From the NCBI RefSeq assembly GCF_023278045.1, contig NZ_CP056783.1, positions 682,001-746,000 on the forward strand: DNA of 64,000 nucleotides, given 5' to 3'. The notes beneath the pieces were generated by a model. The model ran no database searches. It was not told where the DNA came from and saw only the letters and a program-made list of their open reading frames with translations. Below are positions 37,530-45,692 of this stretch, one piece after another. The translations under genes were made by a program, and so were the position numbers. This DNA is from Flavobacterium sp. K5-23 (lineage in GTDB: Bacteria > Bacteroidota > Bacteroidia > Flavobacteriales > Flavobacteriaceae). The stretch's first letter is position 1; every line of letters begins with the position of its first letter.

Positions 37530-38333
37530 ATGCTCAAACCTATAATCCTTGTTTTATTTGTTTTATTTGGCTTTACACAAAGTTCAAATGCACAATATGG
37601 CTTTTCCCATGAAATAGGAGTTATAGCTGGACCTGTAGCCTTTCAATCCGACTATGGCCAACGTTATCATTTTAAAACTAATGCTGGAAATACAGGTTAT
37701 GGTATTGGAATAATTCATTATTTAAATTTTTCTTACGAAGCAGAGTGTAACTGTTATACTCCTGAAACCTATTTTAATGACCACTTTAAACTTAGAAGCG
37801 AACTTTCATACAATAAAACCGAATTAGAGCATTTTGGAGAATGGGTAAAGCCAGAGAGAACTTCTCTTGGAGCAGACCAGTTACGAGCAATGAAAGGAAG
37901 TACAGCTGTTACTAATATAGGTATGCAACTGGAATATTTCCCCTTAAGCATTAGACGTTTTACGGCAACCATAGGTAGTTTCGGGCCATTTATAAGCCTT
38001 GGAGGTCAATTTAGTTATTACAATCCAGAAGCACGCTCTTCCCTTGGACCTTTAGGAACTCCATTGACTACTTTCCCAAAATACTTAACTCCTACTGACA
38101 ATCAACCATACGGTTTTACAAACGAAAGTGGCACAACCTGGTCTATAGTCTCAAGTGTGGGAACACGATTTAAATTAAGTCCGTTACGTGATTTAATGGT
38201 TGATTTAAGATTTCAATATTATTTTTCCAACTGGGTGGAAGGTTTAAATCCTAATCCTGCTATTTACAAAGAAAACAAAGCCAATGACTGGCTGGTATGG
38301 TTTAATGTAGGATATATCTATTACTTACAATAG
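37530..38333 (+). CDS. THC0290_0291-family outer-membrane or secreted protein
   Basis: A 267-residue exported protein: signal peptide (IILVLFVLFGFTQSSNAQ), then alternating beta strands with HEIGVIAGPVAFQSDYGQR, a cysteine-bearing loop (YEAECNCYTPETYFNDHFK) and a C-terminal WLVWFNVGYIYYLQ that looks like a barrel-closing strand. It belongs to a flavobacterial family of unknown function. A -7-like box TATATTTG lies upstream near 37497-37504. A strong bidirectional terminator follows, so it is monocistronic. Confidence 0.82.
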   Translation: MLKPIILVLFVLFGFTQSSNAQYGFSHEIGVIAGPVAFQSDYGQRYHFKTNAGNTGYGIGIIHYLNFSYEAECNCYTPETYFNDHFKLRSELSYNKTELEHFGEWVKPERTSLGADQLRAMKGSTAVTNIGMQLEYFPLSIRRFTATIGSFGPFISLGGQFSYYNPEARSSLGPLGTPLTTFPKYLTPTDNQPYGFTNESGTTWSIVSSVGTRFKLSPLRDLMVDLRFQYYFSNWVEGLNPNPAIYKENKANDWLVWFNVGYIYYLQ

Positions 38334-38351
38334 CCCTCAAAATAAAAACTC

Positions 38352-38390
38352 AAAAGCCCCAAATCTACATTGTAGATTTGGGGCTTTTAT
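38352..38390. terminator. Bidirectional terminator between convergent genes
   Basis: The 18-base stem AAAAGCCCCAAATCTACA (38352-38369) pairs with its complement at 38371-38388. Such a stem serves both the plus-strand secreted-protein gene and the minus-strand cystathionine gamma-synthase. Confidence 0.9.
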
Positions 38391-38444
38391 TATTTAAGCC
38401 AAACTACCCTAGTGAAAAGGATAAGCCAGCATTTCAATTTTATA

Positions 38445-39587
38445 TTATGCTAATGCTTGTTTTAGGTCTTCAATTAAATCATCGGCATCTTCAATTCCTA
38501 CGCTCAATCGAACCAAGTCATCCGTAATTCCAATTTCTCTTCTTATGTCCTCTGGAATAGAGGCGTGCGTCATCAAAGCCGGGTGATTTGCCAAAGATTC
38601 CACACCTCCCAATGATTCCGCCAAGGTAAATATTTTTAATTTTTCAAGAAATTCAATTGAATCTTGTTTTTCTCCTGAAACGAAATTAAACGAAACCATT
38701 CCTCCAAAACCTCTCATCTGCTTTTTGGCAATAGTATGAAAAGGATGACCTGACAATCCTGGAAAATAAACCGTTTTTATTTTTGGATGGTTCCTTAGAA
38801 ATTCCACCACTTTCAATCCGTTTTCACAATGCCTTTGCATTCTTAAATGAAGTGTTTTAATGCCTCTCAACACAAGAAAACTGTCCATTGGTCCAAGGGT
38901 TGCTCCAGTTGCAAATTGCTGAAAATACAATTGCTCTGCTAATACCTTGTCCTTTATAATTAAAGCTCCCGCAATAACATCCGAGTGTCCTGCTAGGTAT
39001 TTAGTTGCTGAATGCATCACTACGTCTGCCCCTAAATCTAATGGGTTTTGTAAATAAGGCGTTGCAAAAGTATTATCTACAGCAAGAAGAATTTTCTTTG
39101 GAATAGTGATTAAAGCAATTGCTTCAATATCGGCTAATTTCATCAAAGGGTTTGTTGGCGTTTCTAACCAAACCAGCTTCGTGTTTTCGTTTATCAGTGA
39201 CTGGAATTTCTCCATATCGTTCATATCTACATAATGGAATTTAATCCCTGAATCTTTATATATTTTAGTAAACATTCTATAGGTTCCACCATACAAATCG
39301 TCCATTGCAATGATTTCATCACCTGCTTTAAAAGAGCGCAACAAACAGTCTGTAGCCGCTAATCCTGATGAAAAAGCTAATCCTTTCACTCCGTTCTCTA
39401 AACTTGCCAATGCATTTTCTAATGCTGTTCTGGTAGGATTTGCTGAACGGCTATATACGTAATCACCTATAGGCTTCCCAGGACTTGTTTGGGCAAAAGT
39501 AGAAGTTTGAAAAACGGGAGGCATAACTGCTCCAGTACTTGGATCGTGATGCTGCCCGCCGTGTATTGCTTTAGTATTGAATTTCAT
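38445..39587 (-). CDS. Cystathionine gamma-synthase / trans-sulfuration PLP enzyme
   Basis: A 380-residue Cys/Met-metabolism PLP enzyme. The PLP lysine is in MHSATKYLAGHSDVIAG, the ring-stacking region is MDDLYGGTYRMF, and YVYSRSANPTRTALENALA is the phosphate-binding neighbour-subunit loop. The fold cannot separate gamma-synthase from gamma-lyase; the chain length and active-site NP(L/T) loop fit the bacterial MetB/MccB group. It is monocistronic and preceded by a 180-base leader containing a possible short ORF. Confidence 0.92.
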   Translation of the reverse strand: MKFNTKAIHGGQHHDPSTGAVMPPVFQTSTFAQTSPGKPIGDYVYSRSANPTRTALENALASLENGVKGLAFSSGLAATDCLLRSFKAGDEIIAMDDLYGGTYRMFTKIYKDSGIKFHYVDMNDMEKFQSLINENTKLVWLETPTNPLMKLADIEAIALITIPKKILLAVDNTFATPYLQNPLDLGADVVMHSATKYLAGHSDVIAGALIIKDKVLAEQLYFQQFATGATLGPMDSFLVLRGIKTLHLRMQRHCENGLKVVEFLRNHPKIKTVYFPGLSGHPFHTIAKKQMRGFGGMVSFNFVSGEKQDSIEFLEKLKIFTLAESLGGVESLANHPALMTHASIPEDIRREIGITDDLVRLSVGIEDADDLIEDLKQALA

Positions 39588-39627
39588 AAATTACATAGAT
39601 TAATTAGTCATATGGAGTTTACATTTT

Positions 39628-39663
39628 TCAACGGTGTTGCATTGCAATTCCGTTATGTTTCAT
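39628..39663 (-). CDS. Possible 11-codon leader peptide before cystathionine gamma-synthase
   Basis: On the minus strand ATG at 39663 opens an 11-codon frame, MKHNGIAMQHR, ending in TGA at 39628, which is 40 bases before the structural gene. It contains two Met codons. No Shine-Dalgarno is visible, as is common in this phylum. It could be a translated leader coupling the enzyme to amino-acid supply, or chance. Confidence 0.3.
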   Translation of the reverse strand: MKHNGIAMQHR

Positions 39664-39768
39664 TCACATAAACTATTGTTTTGTTTTAGTTTTATAAATT
39701 TACTTATTAATTCAGTCTTGACAAGGCACAAGTAGGTACCTTTGTGTTTAATTAACACTTTTTTTGAA

Positions 39769-40512
39769 ATGAAAAATTATATTTTTTTAGTATGCTTACT
39801 TTTTTTAATGGCAGGATGCAAGAAAGAACTAGTTTTTGAAAATCAGTCATTTGATAAAAAAACAAGTTTGCCATGTCAGGAAAACTGTCCTCAAATAACA
39901 TTAGAAATTCCCGTTGCTAAAGGCATCCAAATTGTAGCTGACAGCATCAACAACACGATATTTTCGGTAGTGAAAAATATCGTTTATTTTGGCGAAAAAC
40001 CATATACCGTAACTGATTATGACGGACTGACTTCCTCATTCATTCATTCCTATGAAAAAATGAAGAAAGACTTTCCGGAAGACTCTTTTGGTTGGGAGGC
40101 CAAAATTAATGGCTCCATAAAATACCAGTCTGAAATGATTTTAAATATCGAAATCAATTATTACTCATTCACTGGAGGCGCTCACGGATACCAAGGTTTG
40201 AAATCTTTGCTCTTTGATCCCAATACAGGTAAATCCATTTCGAACAATCTTATTTTTAAAGAACCACTTGCTTTTAAGGCTTTCGCCGAAAAGAAATTCA
40301 GAGCAAAATACAACATTCCTGAAAACCAAAACATCAATGCAACAGGAATGCAGTTTGAAGATGATACCTTTCAAATTGCACAAAATATTTTCTATACAGA
40401 CAAAGGTCTGCTTTTACTTTACAATCCGTACGAAGCCGCATCTTATGCAGATGGACCCCTAGAGTTATTTTTTCCTTATAATGAAGTGAATACTTATTTG
40501 CTTTTAAAATAA
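39769..40512 (+). CDS. RsiV-like lipoprotein (DUF4163/DUF3298)
   Basis: A 247-residue lipoprotein: lipobox LFLMAGC (Cys at residue 16). It is followed by a PdaC/DUF4163 beta-helical region (YYSFTGGAHGYQG) and a C-terminal DUF3298 domain (YTDKGLLLLYNPYEAASYA). In Firmicutes the pair senses lysozyme in RsiV, but here no sigma factor is adjacent, so that role is not implied. The ATG at 39769 starts the signal peptide; the frame is open from 39742. Confidence 0.85.
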   Translation: MKNYIFLVCLLFLMAGCKKELVFENQSFDKKTSLPCQENCPQITLEIPVAKGIQIVADSINNTIFSVVKNIVYFGEKPYTVTDYDGLTSSFIHSYEKMKKDFPEDSFGWEAKINGSIKYQSEMILNIEINYYSFTGGAHGYQGLKSLLFDPNTGKSISNNLIFKEPLAFKAFAEKKFRAKYNIPENQNINATGMQFEDDTFQIAQNIFYTDKGLLLLYNPYEAASYADGPLELFFPYNEVNTYLLLK

Positions 40513-40532
40513 TCTTGATACAACTGCTCCCC

Positions 40533-40675
40533 TAGCCCTGGTAGCAGTGAAAACCCTGACACTCGAAAAGCTATTTATTTCAGGCAGAAAAGAGCGACCA
40601 AAGGAAGCTCCTTTTAAGCCTTTGAAATAAAAGCTTTGAGAAGGAAGGTTGTAACGAATGACAGGATTAGCTTCT
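40533..40675 (+). ncRNA. Flavo-1-like structured RNA element, long form (copy 3)
   Basis: The ends TAGCCCTGGTAGCAGTG and ACAGGATTAGCTT match the other copies. CCTG (40537-40540) pairs with CAGG (40662-40665) and AGC (40534-40536) with GCT (40670-40672). A long arm (AGCTATTTATTTC with GAAATAAAAGCTT) encloses the GAGC (40592-40595)/GCTC (40607-40610) hairpin shared with copy 1. It follows the RsiV-like gene by 20 bases, and its end overlaps the stop codon of the minus-strand DinB-fold gene. Confidence 0.65.
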
Positions 40676-41129
40676 AAATAAATTTCCTGATACCCATCAT
40701 TATCCCTAAATGTACTGCTTCGTGGTAATTGTTGAAATGTAAAGCATCGGTTGCGTTTTTAATGGTATAACCAGTCATAACAGTGAATTCAATGTAATTA
40801 TTGAATGCCTGATTTTCAAAATCCATTTCAGATTTATTTATCGTTTCATGAAGAAATGAGCGTATTTCATCTACTTCTTCCTGACTGAAATCTTGCTCAG
40901 GTTTACTTCCTTTTTTATATTTACTGACCATTTCGTCAGGGATCATCATAGGTAATCCTGATAATTTATAAACCAGCATTTGCTGAACTACCACGGTATG
41001 ACCTATGTTCCAGATTAAATTATTGCTGTATCCTTCAGGAATTTTATTGAGTTGTTCTAATGAATAACCATTTAAAAATTGAGTTAAAGTATCTCTATTG
41101 CTTCTTGTAATCTCAAAAATTCGCTTCAT
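40674..41129 (-). CDS. DinB-superfamily (DinB_2) four-helix protein
   Basis: A 151-residue four-helix bundle of the DinB/YfiT superfamily, metal-dependent enzymes that include thiol-transfer and damage-inducible proteins. The three-histidine metal site reads LIWNIGHTVVVQQ for the first His, and NYHEAVHLGIMMG supplies the HxxxH pair near the C-terminus. It is unrelated to the DNA polymerase dinB at 6.4 kb. The stop overlaps the RNA-like element on the opposite strand. Confidence 0.87.
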   Translation of the reverse strand: MKRIFEITRSNRDTLTQFLNGYSLEQLNKIPEGYSNNLIWNIGHTVVVQQMLVYKLSGLPMMIPDEMVSKYKKGSKPEQDFSQEEVDEIRSFLHETINKSEMDFENQAFNNYIEFTVMTGYTIKNATDALHFNNYHEAVHLGIMMGIRKFI

Positions 41130-41206
41130 TTTTCTAAGTTTTTGATAAAAATAATCATTTTCAGTGTCAAATGAATTTTCTTTGTACCAATAAAATGCAA
41201 CTTATT

Positions 41207-41563
41207 ATGAACAAAATATATTATCTCGCTTCTTGCGATACGTGTCGAAAAATCATCAAAACTTTACCAAAAGACAATGATTTGGTTTTTCACGACATCA
41301 AACAAAATCCAATTACGGAAGAAGAATTAGAAGAAATGCACCAACTTTCAGGGAGCTACGAAGCGCTTTTCAGCAAAAAAGCACAGTTGTATAAATCTAT
41401 GGATTTAAAGAACAAATCCCTGACTGAAGCCGATTATAAAAAATACATATTGGAACATTATACATTCCTAAGCAGACCTGTTTTCATCATTGACAATGCC
41501 GTTTACATTGGCAATACACAACAAAATATGCTTCAGGTAATGAAAGCTCTTGGGAATGTATAA
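41207..41563 (+). CDS. ArsC-family reductase-like protein
   Basis: A 118-residue thioredoxin-fold protein of the ArsC/Spx family. The N-terminal site reads LASCDTCRKIIK, a CxxC-type motif, rather than the single-cysteine CGTC of arsenate reductase proper. The C-terminal RPVFIIDNAVYIGN strand supplies the cis-Pro/Arg substrate region. Arsenate reduction or a thiol-redox role are both possible. The ATG at 41207 is chosen among upstream alternatives. It overlaps the transporter start by 8 bases. Confidence 0.85.
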   Translation: MNKIYYLASCDTCRKIIKTLPKDNDLVFHDIKQNPITEEELEEMHQLSGSYEALFSKKAQLYKSMDLKNKSLTEADYKKYILEHYTFLSRPVFIIDNAVYIGNTQQNMLQVMKALGNV

Positions 41564-42461
41564 AAGGAGTATTGCACTTTTTGGGGCCACTCTGGTTTCT
41601 ATAATTTACGGAGTCACTTTTACTATTGCAAAAGATGTAATGCCTAAGTATATTGATGCTTATGGCTTTATTTTATTGCGTGTAAGTGGGTCAATGCTTT
41701 TGTTTTGGATCTCTTGGTTATTTATGCCAAAGGAAAAAATAGAAACAAAAGATTTTCCTAGAATTATTGCCGCCGCTTTCTTTGGAGTCGCTTTTAATAT
41801 GCTTACGTTTTTCAAAGGATTAAGTCTTACTTCACCTATTTCAGCATCAGTGATTATGGTGACGACACCTATGATTGTACTGGTGCTATCAGCAATAATA
41901 ATCAAGGAACGAATGCGGAAACGCATGGTTTCGGGCATTATTCTGGGATTAATAGGAACGGCATTTCTTATTCTTTATGGTAAATCAATAGGCAGTGCCA
42001 CTAACGCAGCATTAGGGAATTCCCTGGTATTAGTCAACGCTTTGTCTTATGGTTTTTACTTGATTATCGTTAAGAAATTGATGGATAAATACAATGCTTT
42101 TACGTTTGTGAAATGGATTTACTTGATAGGATTCTTGATGGTATTGCCTTTTGGCTGGAGCCAATTTGAAATGGTAGACTGGACTATAGTTCCTACGGTA
42201 ATTTACTGGAAAATAGGTTTTGTGGTGATTTTTTCAACTTTCATTACCTATTTATTAAACTTGCTTACCATGAGAGAATTGAGTCCTACAACTGTCGCTG
42301 TTTTCATTTATTTACAACCTGTATTCGCGACTGTTTTTGCCATTGGTTTAGGAAAAGACGACCTGAGTATAGTGAAAGTTGTTTCGGCAATTTTGATTTT
42401 CGCAGGGGTTTATCTTGTTACCCAGAAAACCTCCCCTAACCCTTCCGAAGGTGGGAAATAA
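41556..42461 (+). CDS. DMT-family (EamA) transporter
   Basis: A 301-residue inner-membrane transporter with ten hydrophobic helices in two EamA repeats (about residues 5-135 and 150-290). ISASVIMVTTPMIVLVLSA and SPTTVAVFIYLQPVFATVF are the equivalent repeat-end helices. The substrate is unknown. The last residues, TSPNPSEGGK, are not part of the fold and appear to come from a dispersed C/G-rich repeat that supplied the stop region. The start is the ATG at 41556, overlapping the ArsC-like gene. Confidence 0.9.
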   Translation: MYKRSIALFGATLVSIIYGVTFTIAKDVMPKYIDAYGFILLRVSGSMLLFWISWLFMPKEKIETKDFPRIIAAAFFGVAFNMLTFFKGLSLTSPISASVIMVTTPMIVLVLSAIIIKERMRKRMVSGIILGLIGTAFLILYGKSIGSATNAALGNSLVLVNALSYGFYLIIVKKLMDKYNAFTFVKWIYLIGFLMVLPFGWSQFEMVDWTIVPTVIYWKIGFVVIFSTFITYLLNLLTMRELSPTTVAVFIYLQPVFATVFAIGLGKDDLSIVKVVSAILIFAGVYLVTQKTSPNPSEGGK

Positions 42462-42584
42462 ACCTAAAAACGTGAACTTCTAGGATTAGTTGGCTTTTTA
42501 TAAAAATGAAAATTCTATACTTGGAAATTAGTGACTAAACCAAATCACTGCATACTAAATACGGACCACTGACCACTTTTTTAT

Positions 42585-42592
42585 TATCTTTG
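42585..42592 (+). promoter_or_regulatory. -7 box of yicC
   Basis: TATCTTTG matches TAnnTTTG and lies 19 bases before the yicC ATG, at the end of a noncoding spacer containing a repeated gaccact motif. No TTG at the usual distance was found. Confidence 0.45.
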
Positions 42593-42611
42593 AACTCTTT
42601 TAGAAAAATAT

Positions 42612-43472
42612 ATGATACAATCAATGACTGGTTTTGGTAAAGCAACTTTGCAACTTCCAACCAAAAAAATAACAGTAGAGGTAAAATCCCTAAACAGTAA
42701 AGGTTTAGATTTAAACGTGAGAATGCCTTCACTTTACCGCGAAATGGAATTGGGTTTACGCAATCGCATTGCATTAGCACTGGAAAGAGGTAAGGTAGAT
42801 TTTTCTATTTTTATCGAAAGTACCGCTGACCAAACCACAACGAAAGTCAATGTCCCTATCGTGAAAGCCTACATCAATCAATTGAGGGAAGTGTATTCTA
42901 ATGCTGATGAAACGGAATTAATGAAGATGGCAGTAAGAATGCCTGACGCTTTAAAAACGGAGCGTGAAGAAATTGATGTTGATGAATGGTTGAAAATTCA
43001 AACAGTTATCGACGAAAGCATCATTAATATTTTAAATTTTCGAAAAGACGAAGGAATGTCTTTAGAGAGAGAATTTCAACTGCGTATAGGAAACATTCGT
43101 CAATATATGACGGAAGCTTTGGCTCTAGATCCAGAACGTGTTCAAGCCATAAAAGACCGTTTACAAACTGCCATTTCAGAACTGAAAGTGAATGTGGACG
43201 AAAATCGTTTTGAACAAGAATTGATTTACTACCTAGAAAAATTAGACATCACCGAAGAAAAAGTACGTCTAACCAATCATTTGGATTATTTCCTTGAAAC
43301 TATAGAAGGAACAGAGGCCAATGGTAGAAAATTAGGTTTCATTACTCAAGAAATGGGACGTGAAATCAACACTATGGGTTCAAAATCGAATCACGCACAA
43401 ATGCAGAAATTAGTCGTTCAAATGAAAGACGAATTGGAAAAAATCAAAGAGCAGGTTTTAAACGTGTTGTAA
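42612..43472 (+). CDS. YicC/YloC-family endoribonuclease
   Basis: A 286-residue member of the YicC family, recently shown to cleave RNA in E. coli and Bacillus. It begins with the signature MIQSMTGFGKA. A YicC_N domain covers the first 160 residues, and the C-terminal DUF1732 part ends in EINTMGSKSNHAQMQKLVV, which holds conserved acidic and His residues. It precedes gmk, the usual order in many bacteria. Confidence 0.93.
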   Translation: MIQSMTGFGKATLQLPTKKITVEVKSLNSKGLDLNVRMPSLYREMELGLRNRIALALERGKVDFSIFIESTADQTTTKVNVPIVKAYINQLREVYSNADETELMKMAVRMPDALKTEREEIDVDEWLKIQTVIDESIINILNFRKDEGMSLEREFQLRIGNIRQYMTEALALDPERVQAIKDRLQTAISELKVNVDENRFEQELIYYLEKLDITEEKVRLTNHLDYFLETIEGTEANGRKLGFITQEMGREINTMGSKSNHAQMQKLVVQMKDELEKIKEQVLNVL

Positions 43473-43491
43473 TTATCACCCATTATTATGC

Positions 43492-43519
43492 GTAGAGACG
43501 CGATTAATAGCGTCTCTAC
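43492..43519. repeat. Perfect inverted repeat between yicC and gmk
   Basis: GTAGAGACGC (43492-43501) and GCGTCTCTAC (43510-43519) flank an 8-base loop. The motif resembles dispersed palindromes seen in Bacteroidota and cyanobacterial genomes. No T run follows, so it is more likely a REP-like unit than a terminator. Confidence 0.75.
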
Positions 43520-43533
43520 CAAAATCAAAATCA

Positions 43534-44103
43534 ATGAACAAAGGAAAATTAATCGTATTCTCGGCGCCATCAGGGTCGGGGAAAACAACTATAGTTAGAC
43601 ATTTATTAAGTAAAGAAGATTTAAATCTGGAATTTTCCATTTCGGCTGCTTCTCGAGAACCAAGAGGAGAAGAAATCAACGGAACAGATTATTATTTCAT
43701 CTCTACTGAAGAATTCAAGAAACACATCAAAAACGAGGACTTTCTGGAATGGGAGGAAGTGTACAGAGATAATTTCTATGGAACTTTAAAAAGCGAAATA
43801 GAACGCATCTGGGCATTAGGAAAAAACGTTATTTTTGATATTGATGTGGCCGGAGGTTTGAGAATCAAGCATAAATTTCCTGAGGAAACATTAGCTGTTT
43901 TTGTAAAGCCGCCAAGCATCGACGAATTAAAAATTCGATTGAAAAAAAGATCTACTGAAAGCGATGACAAAATCAATATGCGTATCGCAAAAGCATCTGT
44001 AGAACTGGCAACAGCACCACAATTTGACACTATTATCAAAAACTATGATTTAGATACTGCTAAAGAAGAGGCGTATCAATTGGTAAAGAATTTTGTAAAA
44101 TAA
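43534..44103 (+). CDS. gmk: Guanylate kinase
   Basis: ATP-dependent phosphorylation of GMP. The 189 residues hold the P-loop SAPSGSGKTTIVR, the GMP-binding segment SAASREPRGEEINGTDYYF and the lid with KKRSTESDDKINMR. The NFYGTLKSEI motif completes the family pattern. It is 61 bases downstream of yicC and 77 bases before nadD. Confidence 0.97.
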   Translation: MNKGKLIVFSAPSGSGKTTIVRHLLSKEDLNLEFSISAASREPRGEEINGTDYYFISTEEFKKHIKNEDFLEWEEVYRDNFYGTLKSEIERIWALGKNVIFDIDVAGGLRIKHKFPEETLAVFVKPPSIDELKIRLKKRSTESDDKINMRIAKASVELATAPQFDTIIKNYDLDTAKEEAYQLVKNFVK

Positions 44104-44146
44104 GGTATTCGGTTTTAGGAGTTGGGCATTAGTAAATTCTAAAGCT

Positions 44147-44174
44147 TAAAACCTAAAACCTAAAACCCAAAACC
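44147..44174 (+). repeat. Four tandem 7-base units before nadD
   Basis: TAAAACC at 44147, 44154 and 44161 and CAAAACC at 44168 form a 28-base tandem array that ends 6 bases before the nadD ATG. Slippage here could change the spacing between the start and upstream signals. Confidence 0.8.
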
Positions 44175-44180
44175 CAAATT

Positions 44181-44792
44181 ATGAAAATAGGATTGTATTT
44201 CGGAACGTTTAACCCTATCCATATTGGGCATCTCATTATTGCCAATCATATGGCGGAAAATTCTGATTTGGACCAAATATGGATGGTCGTTACACCACAC
44301 AATCCTCATAAAAAGAAGAGCAGCCTTTTAGACGACCATCACCGTTTGCAGATGGTGCATCTGGCCACAGAGGAATTTCCAAAAATCAAACCTTCGGATA
44401 TTGAATTCAAGTTGTCACAGCCTAATTATACGGTAAACACCTTAGTTCATCTGGAAGAAAAATTTCCTGAAAACGAATTTTCATTGATTATGGGTGAGGA
44501 CAATTTAAAGTCTTTGCACAAATGGAAAAACTATGAAATCATTCTTCAAAATCACAACCTATATGTCTACCCTAGACTAGAAATAAAAAACCAATCTGGT
44601 GAAAAAAACCAAGCAGAATCAGACAATTTCGATTTGAAAAAACATCCGAAAGTACATTTAATAGATGCTCCGGTTGTTGAAATTTCATCCACTTTTATTC
44701 GAAATAACATCAAAGAAGGGAAAAATATCCAACCCCTTTTATCCGATAAAGTTTGGAAATATATCGACCATAATAATTTCTACAAGAAATAA
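44181..44792 (+). CDS. nadD: Nicotinate-nucleotide adenylyltransferase
   Basis: Joins ATP and nicotinate mononucleotide in NAD synthesis. The 203-residue product has the nucleotidyltransferase motif YFGTFNPIHIGHLIIANHM (G-x-F-x-P-x-H-x-G-H) and ISSTFIRNNIK at the C-terminus, both ATP-binding. The stop at 44790-44792 abuts the stop of the convergent LysR gene with no spacer. Confidence 0.96.
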   Translation: MKIGLYFGTFNPIHIGHLIIANHMAENSDLDQIWMVVTPHNPHKKKSSLLDDHHRLQMVHLATEEFPKIKPSDIEFKLSQPNYTVNTLVHLEEKFPENEFSLIMGEDNLKSLHKWKNYEIILQNHNLYVYPRLEIKNQSGEKNQAESDNFDLKKHPKVHLIDAPVVEISSTFIRNNIKEGKNIQPLLSDKVWKYIDHNNFYKK

Positions 44793-45689
44793 TCAGCTCA
44801 ACACCTTTTTCAATTCCTCTTCAATCTCCTGAAAAGCGGTGTTTAGATTATCGTTTTTCGCCGACAACAAATACACTTCCGTGCTAGGCATTTGTTTGCT
44901 ATTCCATAATAGTTTCAGTTTTTTGCTTTCAATAAACTCTTTTGCATTGCAATTCCAAGTCACGACAACTCCCGTATTTTTCGAAAGCACTTCTAACATC
45001 TCATACTCTGACGGAATTATGAAATTTGGAATCATCGACGGTCTTTTTTTATTAAAAACGTGCAGCCAGAATAATTTGATATGCGGAATTCCGGCATCGT
45101 GACTGTACCATTTTTGTTCGTTTAACCAATGCTCGGTTGCGCTAAAATCCTTTGATTTGATTGTGGCTTTTAATTCGGTTGTATCGATATTGACTGAACC
45201 AACAATGACTTGTTTGATCTCCCCAATTTTTTTTTGGATAGTATCAAAGGTGTCATATTTCTGGGTTACAATTGCAAAATTGAGTTTTTTAGAGTCAACC
45301 AATTCAAAAAGCATTTGGTTCTCCTGAAAACTAAAATCGATATAATCAAATTTGGATATCAATGCACTTCCAATACTGCTAAACAAATGCTTGGAAATCC
45401 CAACCGAAATCAATCGATTTGCATTGAACGCCTTGGCACGAAAACCGTTCTCTACATTTTCAAGTCGGTCTAGAGCCTCAATGATTAAATTATTGAGTAA
45501 CTTAGCGTACTCCGTTGGTTCCACCCCCTTGGACTTCCTATTGAATAATTTATAGCCTACGTGCGCCTCAAGCATAGATATTTGCTGACTTACAGCGGGT
45601 TGACTTATAAAAAGCTCCTTTGCTGCAACGGAAAAATTACCGTTTTTATAAACAGATTTAAACGTTCTGTACCATTCGAGATTAACCAT
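44793..45689 (-). CDS. LysR-family transcriptional regulator
   Basis: A 298-residue DNA-binding regulator. A winged helix-turn-helix fills the N-terminus (FSVAAKELFISQPAVSQQI), followed by a substrate-binding domain of about 200 residues. The ATG at 45689 begins MVNLEWYRTFK; the frame upstream is open but lacks family similarity. It is divergent from the DJ-1-like/alcohol-dehydrogenase pair across an 86-base gap with two palindromes. It probably controls that pair and itself (inference). Confidence 0.92.
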   Translation of the reverse strand: MVNLEWYRTFKSVYKNGNFSVAAKELFISQPAVSQQISMLEAHVGYKLFNRKSKGVEPTEYAKLLNNLIIEALDRLENVENGFRAKAFNANRLISVGISKHLFSSIGSALISKFDYIDFSFQENQMLFELVDSKKLNFAIVTQKYDTFDTIQKKIGEIKQVIVGSVNIDTTELKATIKSKDFSATEHWLNEQKWYSHDAGIPHIKLFWLHVFNKKRPSMIPNFIIPSEYEMLEVLSKNTGVVVTWNCNAKEFIESKKLKLLWNSKQMPSTEVYLLSAKNDNLNTAFQEIEEELKKVLS

Positions 45690-45692
45690 GAT

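Noticed and set aside
39588..39741. SAM riboswitch before cystathionine gamma-synthase
   Set aside because: No SAM-I core (such as the conserved CUUAUCnAGAG-type segment) or SAM-II signature could be recognised in the leader.
39769..40512. Anti-sigma factor with a lysozyme-sensing role
   Set aside because: The DUF4163/DUF3298 architecture resembles RsiV, but no sigma factor gene is adjacent and no cytosolic anti-sigma domain or transmembrane helix precedes it.
44147..44174. Telomeric repeat or replication origin
   Set aside because: Only four heptamers, internal on the chromosome, with no DnaA box cluster or origin genes nearby.
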